Positions 1-8,042 of a stretch of DNA of 14,154 nucleotides are shown here, piece after piece. The stretch's first letter is position 1, and every line of letters starts with the position of its first letter. Under the pieces are notes generated by a model. That model made no database searches and was not told the origin of the DNA. It saw nothing but the letters and a program-made list of their open reading frames with translations. The position numbers and the translations under genes are program-made. The DNA is taken from NCBI GenBank assembly GCA_028565635.1, contig JAOXYB010033974.1:1-14154 (forward strand), given 5' to 3'. This DNA comes from Phoronis ovalis (Eukaryota; Phoronida; Phoronidae).

Positions 1-763
1 ATGAAAAGAAACTAGAGAATTCTGGGAAAAGGGTTTTGACTGCAGCGCCCTCAAGTGCATGCAAATGGTCTATTGATTTTACCATCCACCTCAATAGTAA
101 CATTTTGCCTACTTGGAAATAGACTAACTCTTCGCGGAAAATTCTGTTCAGTCACAAATAGAGATAATCATGTCCCATTCCTATTCCCGATTTTTCGTGC
201 AGTCTTAATAACTTAACTTTTCTTTGAACTCCAAACACAGACCACGAGGTGGAATTAGTTAAAAATGCACACAAAACTGGGTTACTTTCTAGGCCCGGAT
301 ATAATCCTCTCTAATTTTGATAAAAAATAAAATTTTCAAATTGTGATTTTTCTGCCTTTGTGCGAAATTAAAGCCACTTTCAAATAGAAATGTTCATATC
401 GCTGCCCAGGGGCAAAAAGAAAAAGAAACAGAAAAAAGACATATTAATACGCATTCTGGAACTGTTTTGGGCGTGTGGATTACAGACGAAAGTTCTTAAT
501 TTTATCCGTGCAATGTTTTATCGAAAGCTACTAGATTGAGTGACTGAAATATCACAATGTCATGACGCAAGATCCGGTTGTTGTTACGAGCTGGTGGAGA
601 AAAGGGGCTACGTTTAGCTTTTTGTCCGCTCTTGTCTGCAGTGTAGCTAAATAACAGCAATATCATAACACTCGAAGGACAAGATTAAACTTTTGCTGCC
701 TCCTCTACAGAAATTAGTTAGGTAACTGAGTAACTAACTTTTATGTAACTTTGATCATACTAA
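1..763. other. AT-rich stretch with no recognisable gene
   Basis: No long open frame, RNA gene or repeat copy was recognised on either strand. A short purine-rich run (about 411-440, mostly A and G) is the only compositional oddity. It looks like ordinary intergenic or intronic animal DNA. Confidence 0.6.
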
Positions 764-874
764 TTGTTTGTTTTTTTATAACATGAGTTTATTCTGTGGC
801 GTATAAAATAAATCTGATGACTTTTGTTTTTTATAACACAATTTTATCTGTGGCGTGTGAAAGAAATCTGAAAT
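764..874 (+). repeat. Imperfect two-copy tandem repeat, about 55 bp unit
   Basis: The two adjacent units are 764-820 and 821-874. Both run in the same order: a T-rich start, TTTTTTATAACA, a T-rich spacer, CTGTGGCGT, an A-rich spacer, then AAATCTGA. Small indels separate them, so the duplication is not fresh. No function is suggested. Confidence 0.75.
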
Positions 875-1197
875 AGTAGTAAGTAGTAGTACTAATACTT
901 TATATTATCGTGACACGTGTTTTACAAAGTTTTCTATATAAATATCAAGAATAAAAATACTATGTAAAAAACACGTAGTCACAGCAAGGGTTCATGTTAG
1001 TCACGCCATTTATAGTTTACTTTGATTGTTCTTGAAATGGTGACCATTTTATAAATCTGCAGACTTTCGTTGCATAATTCCTTACATGTTTTTATCAGTC
1101 GCCTTTATCAGTGTGTGCTTTATATAGTGTTGGCCATCAGGTCAATGTAGCACTTTTACACAAAAATTCAATGTACTTACATGTTGTTTCATTCAAG
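875..1197. other. AT-rich stretch with no recognisable gene
   Basis: Nothing is supported here except a small GTAGTA-type simple repeat near 876-892. The last bases before 1198 could serve as a splice acceptor tract, as described for the next feature. Confidence 0.5.
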
Positions 1198-1276
1198 GAC
1201 ATTCTCGCCGTTGCCAGTGTCTGAATATCAATATTTTCCCACAACAGAAGTTCAAACAGCCACTGCTAAGAAACAA
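1198..1276 (+). CDS. Possible internal coding exon, unrecognised product
   Basis: A 79-nt stretch is preceded by a T-containing tract ending in CAAG and followed by CAA|GTAAGA, a good match to a metazoan donor. It is open in one frame and encodes 26 residues rich in Ser, Pro, Thr and Gln, beginning TFSPLPVSEY and ending ATAKKQ. It is less AT-rich than the DNA after it, and the open frame beyond the donor turns into Asn/Ile/Leu-rich sequence typical of translated AT-rich intron. An in-frame ATG at 1181 could instead make it a first coding exon. I recognise no domain. A chance pairing of AG and GT around a short open frame is a real alternative. Confidence 0.3.
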
Positions 1277-1629
1277 GTAAGACTGTTAAAACAATCATTT
1301 TATATAAGAAATTTAATACCAAGAAGTACTTTGTATTTAATTTCTAATACAAATAATTATTTTAACAACATAAATATATTAAATTGTCAACGAATACATA
1401 AGACTCTGGCTACGATCTGCGCGATTTTAAGATATCGGGACAATTTGTTATTACTTAATGGTTATTTTGAGATCAAATTTAGAAAAACAGTAATTCAATA
1501 ATTCAATAATAATGTTATCACATCATATAATAGGGGGAATGCAGCCTTGTCAAATAACCTGCATCCAATCTGTGATTCACAATATTGTGTTTATTACAAC
1601 GTCGTAATTCTTGAAACATTTGGTCTAAC
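1277..1629. other. Strongly AT-rich stretch, no gene
   Basis: The frame from the preceding candidate exon stays open to 1501 but reads as AT-derived residues, so I do not treat it as coding. A small AATTCAAT-type simple repeat lies near 1494-1512. Confidence 0.5.
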
Positions 1630-1680
1630 ATGTTACAATTCCTAGTTATCTTGTGAATCCTGTATTGGCGAGCCTTAACC
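1630..1680 (+). repeat. Direct repeat copy 1
   Basis: It matches 2068-2116 in the same orientation at about 38 of 49 positions by eye. Shared blocks include ATGTTACA, TAGTTA, AATCC and TTGGCGAG, then AACC. The copies start 438 bp apart. Terminal repeats of a decayed element, or two scattered copies of one short repeat, would both fit. Confidence 0.65.
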
Positions 1681-2067
1681 CAAGTACGGGAGAATACTAT
1701 AGGTGTTCAGTGAGGATGTATGTCCAATATCTGGGATTCTATTGATTCGGACAGCAACTATAACCAGTACAGTTATGTTGCTTAGACTTTGTGTAGTTAA
1801 CAGTACGGTGGATGCAATCGCTTGGGTTATCAATAATGGTCTGTATTTTATTGCAGGGTGGTCTAACGTCGCCCTTTCGTTATCGTTAGTCCAAAACACC
1901 ACACTAACACACACAGACCACTCACATTGTAACCCAACCGATTTTATCCACCATATTTTATAGTTTATTTACACACAATTTAAACAAGAGATACCAGATA
2001 GATACTGTACGAGCCATCAAAATACCGAATATCAGACACATAGCCACACGGTACCACAAGTGGTTGG
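1681..2067. other. Stretch between the two direct repeats
   Basis: Open frames of 86 and 79 codons overlap on opposite strands (about 1703-1963 and 1675-1914). Neither resembles a known protein and they cannot both be real. The 1840-1930 part is less AT-rich than its surroundings. I see no gene I can support. Confidence 0.5.
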
Positions 2068-2116
2068 ATGTTACAAATCATAGTTAACACGTAAATCCAA
2101 TGTTGGCGAGTCAACC
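2068..2116 (+). repeat. Direct repeat copy 2
   Basis: This is the partner of 1630-1680. Similarity fades soon after the shared TTGGCGAG block, and nothing clear matches beyond it. Confidence 0.65.
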
Positions 2117-2752
2117 TAACCTAGAGTCAAGGTCATCGAAGAACAACTCAGAAGCGTACAAATTGAAACTATAATTACTCCTAATTTTATTTTTATTTCA
2201 AAAAACTTGTTACTGTTACTTCTTGACGCTAAATTCAATGCAAATGTAATAACCAGGTTATAATTATTGCAAAAGTGATTCTGACATTACACTGAGATTT
2301 ATACAGCATTACTACATTAGACGGAAATACCAAATGAAAGAATAAATAATTCAGGTATCAGGCTTACCAAATGAGCGTGCACTCGAACCGTCAATCCGCA
2401 CGCGCGCATTTCTTGTTATTTCTTACTATTCGAACACTTTTTCATAAACCGTCTTTTCCGGAAACAGCAGATACAGCATATAGACCAACATATTTTCGCG
2501 CTTTTGTGTTCTTTGGAAATCTATAACTTTTCCTGCACCAGTAAGCTGACTTTCTATATCCAGCCACGACAGCTAAAAATTAAAAAAAATATGCAGTAAG
2601 ACTAATTTGAGGAGTAGATATTCTGAGAAACAGATTTGGGTTTATTTTTGTGCATCAGCATAGCACGGTATTATAGCGGTAACTGACATAGTTATCATTG
2701 GCTTGTGGAATTTTAGGGATTCAGTAGAAACGTGGAAAAATACTAAGGTATC
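2117..2752. other. No recognisable gene; small CpG-rich patch
   Basis: Most of the stretch is AT-rich without structure. About 2374-2407 is an unusually CpG-dense island containing GCACGCGCGC, standing out against its neighbours. It might be a fragment of a repeat or a regulatory patch. No RNA gene fits: a B-box-like GGTTCGAGTGC on the minus strand lacks a matching A box and cloverleaf. Confidence 0.45.
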
Positions 2753-3229
2753 GTGTCACCCAGTCTGAAGAAATCCATCCGGTAGTGTTCCGTGCCTTCT
2801 CAACTAACGTCTCGCTTAACCATAGTCAATTGTTGTTATATTCCTTCAATTTAACAATAGCGAAATAATTACGTCATTAATCTTTTGCCAACCGAGATAA
2901 GCTTTTCTCTCTGTGTGATCCATCGTCGCCTACCACGTCTATATTATTCTATCATTATGACTCATTCTGAATAGGTATCGCCGGGGAGCTTGTTTTTCCT
3001 TAGCGGACTATAGATAAACTCTGGCAGCGAAGCATGTGTGTGTGATCGACTTACCCCGCTTAGTCCATTGTAAGCTGAAATTTGATTGGTGTCAAGACTT
3101 TTGTGACACTTTATACAGAAATAAAGGCATTATCATACTTCTGCTTTTTGAGATAATAAACAAAAATTGACTATGACGTTGAGAGGGTACGGAACACTAA
3201 CGGATGGATTTATTGAGACTGCGTGTCAC
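2753..3229. mobile_element. Non-autonomous terminal-inverted-repeat element, about 477 bp
   Basis: The ends 2753-2804 and 3178-3229 are inverted repeats of 52 bp matching at 45 positions. They share blocks such as AAATCCATCCG and TAGTGTTCCGT. After a short indel the similarity resumes inward: CATAGTCAATT at 2821 pairs with the complement near 3165-3175. The interior has no useful open frame, so this looks like a MITE-type element moved by a transposase encoded elsewhere. The exact termini and target duplication are not clear, so the superfamily is unassigned. Confidence 0.75.
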
Positions 3230-3506
3230 TCCATATGCCATATGCTAATTTTTAAAGTCTTAGTTAAAAAAAAGTCGAAACATTTCTTATCAGTGTGAGT
3301 GATATATGCTTAACATGATTTAGAATTTCATAATTATTAAAAGTGCCCTTTTTAGACCGCATAGCTCTTGTTTCACAAATCACCATTATAATTCTCCATT
3401 GCCGACAGTAGAATTGGAGCAACTGTATGACCTTTAATATATTATCTCTTTATGCATTGACTAAATACGATGATAATTATGATCGCCTGTGAACTCATCC
3501 TTTTAG
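3230..3506. other. No recognisable gene
   Basis: AT-rich sequence with no repeat copy or open frame of note. The last bases before 3507 end in CCTTTTAG, which could be a splice acceptor. Confidence 0.4.
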
Positions 3507-3601
3507 GTATTAGGATGTCGAAACGAAAATCCTCGAGCTCAGTTCCTTGGATGATGAAACGAAGAGTTCAGGCTCCAAGCCAAGATGAAATAGAAAAACA
3601 A
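3507..3601 (+). CDS. Possible first coding exon, unrecognised product
   Basis: CCTTTTAG ends at 3506 and CAA|GTATGC starts its GT at 3602. Between them an ATG at 3515 opens 29 codons without a stop. The peptide starts MSKRKSSSSVPWMMKRR and ends EIEKQ, so it is basic and serine-rich, in a stretch clearly less AT-rich than its flanks. Past the donor the same frame stops at 3644, after AT-derived residues, as expected for intron. The donor leaves phase 0, which would fit joining to TCA at 3958. I do not recognise the protein; a basic N-terminus would suit a nuclear protein, but that is only a guess. Start choice: it is the only in-frame ATG near the acceptor. Confidence 0.35.
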
Positions 3602-3957
3602 GTATGCTTTATGTTTGTAACGAATTTATTGTTAAATTGCATATAATACATACAGGAAGCAACAGTGCAAATGCGCTTGCGCACAACAGTTTATTTAACG
3701 TCATAGTTCTGTTTCTAAGAAACTTTATAGGTTTTTTCAGTACTCAATTCGCGGCCTAACTTTCACACCCATTTCCTTTTTCAATAAACACTAAATATAT
3801 AGTTACTTATGGATAAAGATAGAACGTTGGTTCTGAAATCTTTATGAATTTATTACTTGCATTAATAAAAAAAAACGTTATGGTGTAATGCATGTAATCG
3901 ATTTGGAAACCTCATAGGGAGATGGTGTTACCTACTCTTTGTTAACCAGACACGCAG
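3602..3957 (+). other. Possible intron; otherwise AT-rich non-coding
   Basis: It would be an intron if 3507-3601 and 3958-4230 belong to one gene. It contains an imperfect NRF1-like palindrome TGCGCTTGCGCA at 3672-3683. No other structure is visible. Confidence 0.25.
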
Positions 3958-4230
3958 TCAGTGGGAACATGGTTCGGTTTCACAAAGCATTTGTACGAAC
4001 TTTTGATTCGTGCGTCTCTTTATATGCGATGTGAACATTGTTTTTGTACCCATCGTGTATCACAAAAGAACTACGAGTGCTATGAACCTTTCGTGAAATT
4101 TACGCAAGGTGGCGTTAGTAGAAGCTATTTTAAAATATTTTATCTGCGCGGCAATTGCAGCGGTGTTGACTATAGATACCAATATGACGATGACACAATG
4201 ATCAATAATGGCAATTTACCGACTGCATAG
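3958..4230 (+). CDS. Possible terminal coding exon, unrecognised product
   Basis: Ninety codons are open up to TAG at 4228-4230. Read from CAG|TCA the peptide starts SVGTWFGFTKH and contains a cysteine cluster CEHCFC followed by further Cys and Tyr residues, then an acidic tyrosine-rich tail. The sequence is less AT-rich than the flanks, and an AATAAA lies 12 bp after the stop. There is no good in-frame ATG near the beginning, so it would have to be reached by splicing. Against it: a CCAG just upstream (AG at 3948-3949) would normally be used first and gives the wrong phase, and an open frame of this length can arise by chance in 14 kb. No family was recognised. Confidence 0.25.
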   Translation, partial: SVGTWFGFTKHLYELLIRASLYMRCEHCFCTHRVSQKNYECYEPFVKFTQGGVSRSYFKIFYLRGNCSGVDYRYQYDDDTMINNGNLPTA

Positions 4231-4241
4231 TTTCTTGTCTT

Positions 4242-4247
4242 AATAAA
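4242..4247 (+). promoter_or_regulatory. Possible polyadenylation signal AATAAA
   Basis: It lies 12 bp past the stop of the possible terminal exon. AATAAA is frequent in AT-rich DNA, so on its own it proves little. Confidence 0.2.
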
Positions 4248-4749
4248 TATCATAAGAGATGACCTATCGATTCAAGCTAACTCCCACTCCCGCAACACAT
4301 TTATTGAAGCTGTAGATGCACGAGAGTCACAATTTCGAACCAAATTTCTTCGTTTTTTGGAAAAATGAACTATTTCCTTTTCACTTATTTGAATTCGGAT
4401 TTTGAACCTAATTCAATAATTAAAGAAGGGAAAAGTTTCAGCAAAGGAAAGAGAACCTAGTACCCGGGTGCCGAAATACCTAATTTCGATTTGAATAAAG
4501 AAAAAGCACACTTTTATATGCCACGTTGACTAAATGGTTTATGAAAGGCTTTTGTAACAAACACTGTAAATAATTCTATATTTAAAGATTACAGAACTAA
4601 AGAACTCTATAAGGACTGGTATTAATACCGCTAATGCTGATTTTCGGAATAGACCCCAAGGTACTCCGAATAACTCAGAAGTATATCAATGGATGGTAAA
4701 CAAAAGTGAGAATACGTCTTATCAATTTGCTCAGGGATGATAACATAAT
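4248..4749. other. No recognisable gene
   Basis: AT-rich sequence without repeat copies or useful open frames, ending at the outer edge of the foldback element. Confidence 0.5.
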
Positions 4750-5350
4750 CACAGTGGCCCACACGCAACCATTCATAAGCGATTTTACTGGAATGTCACA
4801 AAAAAAACACCGATTTTACCGAAATATATCTCTGTGTGCTTTCACTGGAATACAGTGGGGTTTCTGAGGCAGGTGAGACATTCCATAGGATTTTTAGCAT
4901 ATAGGCTAACACTGTAGAAACGCTGATACCCTAATGCAATAGGTTAGATATCTGTGTTAAGACCCACGATAATTGCACGACAAAAATCGCGTGATTTTAA
5001 GAGCTGAAGTGCGCGGCGTAAAATGTGTCAACTGAAAGTGGTGACAACGTTATAGCTCTGGTAGACCAATAAATGCATAAAATCAGCATTTAACCTTTAC
5101 ATCACGACAGATTGGTAACATCTTTGCTCTCGGTGGACTTATTCGACAATTTCCGTAAGATATCGATTTTTCTTTTATGTATTAAATGTTGTACGACCGA
5201 AAAAATAATGTTAAGTACAAAATTAATTGCATCGGAATACCGCGAAGCACTCCTTAGTTATTACCGGAGCATATAACATGTATGCATATACTTCGATATT
5301 ATTATGGTTATTATATGAACATGAAAATGTACGCAACAGTTAAAAATTTG
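4750..5350 (+). repeat. Repeat family copy A (left arm)
   Basis: It begins CACAGTGGCCCACACGCAAC, as do the other copies, and contains the 49-bp conserved core at 4925-4973. It breaks off inside the family sequence at about 5350, where the palindromic centre begins. The family tail present in copies B, C and D is missing. Confidence 0.85.
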
Positions 5351-5409
5351 TAGATGAATTCATCGGCTAGAAATCATCTGCAGATGCAATCATCTGATGA
5401 TGAAATCAG

Positions 5410-5476
5410 CTGCTAGAAATTTCATCTGCAGATGATTTCATCATCGGATGATTTCACCTGCAGATGATTTCTAGCA
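5410..5476. repeat. Imperfect palindrome in the foldback centre
   Basis: CTGCTAGAAAT at 5410-5420 pairs with ATTTCTAGCAG at 5466-5476. Between them, GATGATTTCATC-type blocks pair around a short ATCG turn. CATCTGCAGATG, itself a perfect 12-bp palindrome, occurs at 5375-5386 and 5423-5434, with a one-base variant at 5455-5466. This could extrude as a hairpin nested inside the larger foldback. Confidence 0.8.
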
Positions 5477-5512
5477 GATATCTGCTGTCTGCTATCTGTT
5501 GTCTGCTAACCT

Positions 5513-5660
5513 GACGTTTTCATCTGCTATCTGCTATCTGCTAAATTGACGTTTTCATCTGCTATCTGCTATCTGCTAAATTGACGTTTTCATCTGCTAT
5601 CTGCTATCTGCTAAATTGACGTTTTCATCTGCTATCTGTTATCTGTTGTCTGCTAACTTG
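5513..5660 (+). repeat. 35-bp tandem array, about four units
   Basis: GACGTTTTCATCTG blocks start at 5513, 5548, 5583 and 5618, exactly 35 bp apart, followed by a degenerate start at 5660 (spacing 42). Each unit contains a CTATCTG heptamer run. The longer last interval equals one extra heptamer, so the array seems to expand both by 7 bp and by 35 bp. The CTGCTATCTG theme begins earlier, from about 5481. Confidence 0.9.
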
Positions 5661-5667
5661 ATGTTCC

Positions 5668-6319
5668 TGCAAAAGTCGATTTTTTTAATTACATGATTTG
5701 CGTCCATATTCCAAAACCGTTCTTACACGGCTGTGTGGTGCAGATTTTTAACGGTTCCCTACATTCCCATGTACATATAATAACCATAATAATATGGAAG
5801 TATATACATACATTCCGGTAATAAATAATGTGTGCTTGTTGGTATTCCAGTACAATTAATTTTGTGCTTAACATAATTTTTTCTGTCATACAACAATTTA
5901 TACATAAAAGAAAAATCGATCTCTTCCGGAAATTGTCAAACGAACACACCGAGAGCAAACATGTGACCAATCTGTCGTGATGTAAAGGTTAAATACTGTT
6001 TTTATGCATTTGTCGGTCTGCAGGAGCTAATTTTGTGATCGATTTCAGTTGACAAATTTTACGTCTCGCACTTCAGCTCTTAAAATCATGCGATTTTTGT
6101 CATGCCATTATCGTGGGTCTTAACACAGATATCTAACCTATTGCATTAGGGTATCAGCTTTTCTTCAGTGTTAGGGTATATGATAAAAAATGCTAAGGAA
6201 TGTCGTACCTGCCTCCAAAAAATCCATTGCAATCCAGTGAAATCAGGTAGGTAAAATCGGTGTTCTTTTCGTAACATTACAGAAAATCGCTTATGAATGG
6301 TTGCGTGTGGACCACTGTG
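5668..6319 (-). repeat. Repeat family copy B (right arm)
   Basis: This is a near-complete copy in reverse orientation, with the 49-bp core at 6107-6155 and the CCACTGTG end at 6312-6319. Its inner part (5668-5740) matches the tail of copies C and D, ending in a shared AATTAAAA-type block. A 93-codon open frame at 5689-5970 on the minus strand lies wholly inside the repeat and is not supported as coding. Confidence 0.85.
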
Positions 6320-6922
6320 ATGATATGTAAACACGCTAGTTACATGTGGTATTGGTACCAAACCCCGTTACAAAGCATCTTTTGATTCGCAGACAGTACG
6401 TTTTTCGTTTTATTCGATATCTCTAAGACGATTTTTTATTATACCGACACAAAAACTTACAGACAAATGGAAAATTTAATTTTCTTTCTAACTGCTGTTT
6501 TTTTTTAACTTTTGTATTTTAACTTTAAGTTAATCGTTGCCATTGCTACCAAATTAATCACTTTTATATAAAATATCTCATTTAAGTAACTTTAGTTTTT
6601 TTCTACCAAATATCTTTTTCTTACAATTAAAAACATATAAACCAATCGAAAATGGCCAAAAAAAATAAAGAAACGCAACTTTATTATGATTTTATAAGAT
6701 TTTGTTTTTAGCACTTTTAACTGAAGGGGACTTAATTGCTATTGTACATCTTTGTATTGTAGTCTGGAGCTTTTATGGAATAACCTGCTCTATCCGCGAA
6801 ATCGCTTTTAGAACACAACAGGGTACAACTCAGTCTACTTTGTGTGATACTACTTGCCTTAGAGTTCTGCTAGCAAGTGTTCATGATTATCTTCGAAATG
6901 CCAGAGGTTGGTGCAAAGTGCA
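6320..6922. other. AT-rich stretch; one weak exon-like segment at its end
   Basis: Most of it is T- and A-rich with no structure. From 6712 a frame is open for about 65 codons. It is preceded by a T-rich tract ending in TTTTTAG and followed by AGAG|GTTGGT at 6906. It encodes a hydrophobic, cysteine-containing peptide I do not recognise. The full frame runs on into repeat copy C, so the 3' half at least is not a real gene. Confidence 0.3.
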
Positions 6923-7466
6923 CACAGTGGTCCACACGCAACCATTCATAAGTATTGGAATGTTACGAAAAGAAAACATACTTCACCGGAATAGATCCAG
7001 CGTGATTTGGGTTTTTTGAGGCAGGTAAGACATTCCATAGCATTTTTTGACATGTAGCTTAACACTGTAGAAAAGCTGATACCCTAATGCAATAGGTTGG
7101 ATATCTGTCTTATGACCCACGATAATGGCATGACAAAAAATCGCGTGATTTTAAGAATTGAAGTACGAGCCGTAAAATTTGTCAACTGAAATCGATGACA
7201 AAATTAGCCCCTGTAGACCAATAAATGCATAAAAACAGCATTTAACCCTAACATCACGATTGATGGATCACAACTTTGCACTCGGTGGACTCATTTGATA
7301 ATTTTCGCAAGAGATCGAATTTCTCTTTTATGTATAAAATGTTGAATTAACGAAAAAATGATGTTAAGCACAAAATTAATTGTACCGGAACACCACCAAG
7401 CACTCCTTATTTATTACCGGAATATATGACACGCATGCACACACTTTCATATTATTATGGTTATTA
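6923..7466 (+). repeat. Repeat family copy C, first part (interrupted)
   Basis: It begins CACAGTGGTCCACACGCAAC and carries the core at 7078-7126 with three differences from copies A and B. The copy is cut at ATTAT|TA (7466) by the inserted element and resumes at 7992. The inserted TA duplication is 7465-7466. Confidence 0.85.
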
Positions 7467-7991
7467 TCGTATTTTCTCTAATAATCGCCCCCTGTTTAAT
7501 AATCGCCCCCTCTGATAATCGCCCCCTCTGGTGACTAAAATAAATCAATAATCGCACCCTCATTAATATATAATCGCCCCGGGACGGCAATTTGACTTGA
7601 ACACCCATCTGAATTAATACAAGATAATCACATTTTAATTCATTATTATGTGTAGCTGATTAGCTCTTTATTGAATTGTAAGGAAATATGGTACTATCTT
7701 TAACATGGCTTGCAAAACAAACTTTGGATCACCCAACATGTAATAATATTTTGAAAATAAAATTCCATTACACACAGAATTTCGCTGGAATAAGCCGATT
7801 TTGTTTGATTAACTGACAATCTGCAAATCTTCCTTATGTATCGCAAACAATAATTTAAAAAAATCTAAAATATTAATGCCAGGAGTACAAATAAGTTAAT
7901 AATCCCCCCTCTCTATTAATCGACCCCTTATATATATATAAGCATTTTTTTAATACCTAGTCGGCCAGGGCGATTATTTGAGAAAACAAGG
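7467..7991. mobile_element. Nested 525-bp non-autonomous element, TA target duplication
   Basis: The left terminus reads GTATTTTCTCTAATAATCGC from 7469. The complement of the right terminus gives CCTTGTTTTCTCAAATAATC, an imperfect inverted repeat of about 25 bp. The element is flanked by TA at 7465-7466 and 7992-7993. Copies B and D carry GGTTATTATATGTAC at the same place with no insert, which fixes the boundaries. Short terminal inverted repeats with a TA duplication are the pattern of Tc1/mariner/pogo-type elements. The interior has no transposase frame, so it would depend on one encoded elsewhere. Inner copies of the terminal motif are described separately. Confidence 0.85.
7481..7580 (+). 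repeat. Subterminal ATAATCGCCCC repeat cluster
   Basis: ATAATCGCCCC or a one-base variant starts at 7481, 7499, 7515, 7548 and 7570. Degenerate copies lie near the other end (TAATCCCCCC at about 7898-7907 and TTAATCGACCCC at 7917-7927), with an inverted one at 7967-7977. The motif is part of the terminal repeat, so these may be extra transposase-binding sites. The spacings are irregular, so it is not a simple tandem array. Confidence 0.8.
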
Positions 7992-8042
7992 TATATGTAC
8001 AAGGAATATGGACGCAAATCATGCAATTAAAAGCATTGGCAT
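7992..8042 (+). repeat. Repeat family copy C, tail
   Basis: After the insert, copy C resumes at TATATGTACA and runs through GGAATATGGACGCAAATCAT to the AATTAAAA tail. About 60 bp present in copies B and D, containing the CTGCACCACACAG region, is missing, so C also carries an internal deletion. Confidence 0.8.

Larger units (their letters stand above)
4750..6319. mobile_element. Foldback-type element with about 600-bp inverted arms
   Basis: The left arm (4750-5350) and right arm (5741-6319) are inverted copies of one sequence, roughly 80 percent alike by eye. The outer ends are CACAGTGG and CCACTGTG. The centre (5351-5740) holds a palindrome, a 35-bp tandem array and a further part of the repeat family present only on the right side. 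Long inverted arms with tandem arrays inside are typical of foldback elements, but no transposase or known terminal motif is visible. Two single-arm copies elsewhere (6923-8042, 11838-12508) show that the arm also exists without its partner. The structure could therefore be two insertions head to head rather than one mobile unit. Confidence 0.7.

Noticed and set aside
1675-1963. Overlapping opposite-strand frames of 79 and 86 codons
   Set aside because: They are mutually exclusive, of chance length and without similarity to any known family; a local dip in AT content explains both.
2374-2410. tRNA-like B box on the minus strand
   Set aside because: GGTTCGAGTGC is close to a B box, but there is no A box at the right distance and no cloverleaf pairing.
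5513-5660. 35-bp array as a CRISPR
   Set aside because: The units are contiguous with no unique spacers and are built from heptamers; the host also looks eukaryotic.
5689-5970. Homologous minus-strand open frames in repeat copies B (5689-5970) and D (11785-12117)
   Set aside because: The shared peptide follows from the DNA similarity. Comparing the aligned codons by eye gives about twice as many amino-acid-changing as silent differences, as expected without selection, and copies A and C have stops in the same frame.
4750-6319. Assignment of the foldback to the hAT superfamily from its CAGTGG ends
   Set aside because: Only the first few bases fit, no 8-bp duplication is present, and the single-copy versions do not end in a matching inverted terminus.
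4736-6325. GATGATA flanking the foldback as a target duplication (4736-4742 and 6319-6325)
   Set aside because: The left copy is separated from the CACAGTGG end by seven bases while the right one overlaps the end by one base, so the arrangement is not symmetric and the match may be chance.
6702-7019. 105-codon open frame as a gene
   Set aside because: It has no usable ATG, runs into repeat copy C and resembles no family I know. Only a short exon-like part remains arguable, noted under 6320-6922.
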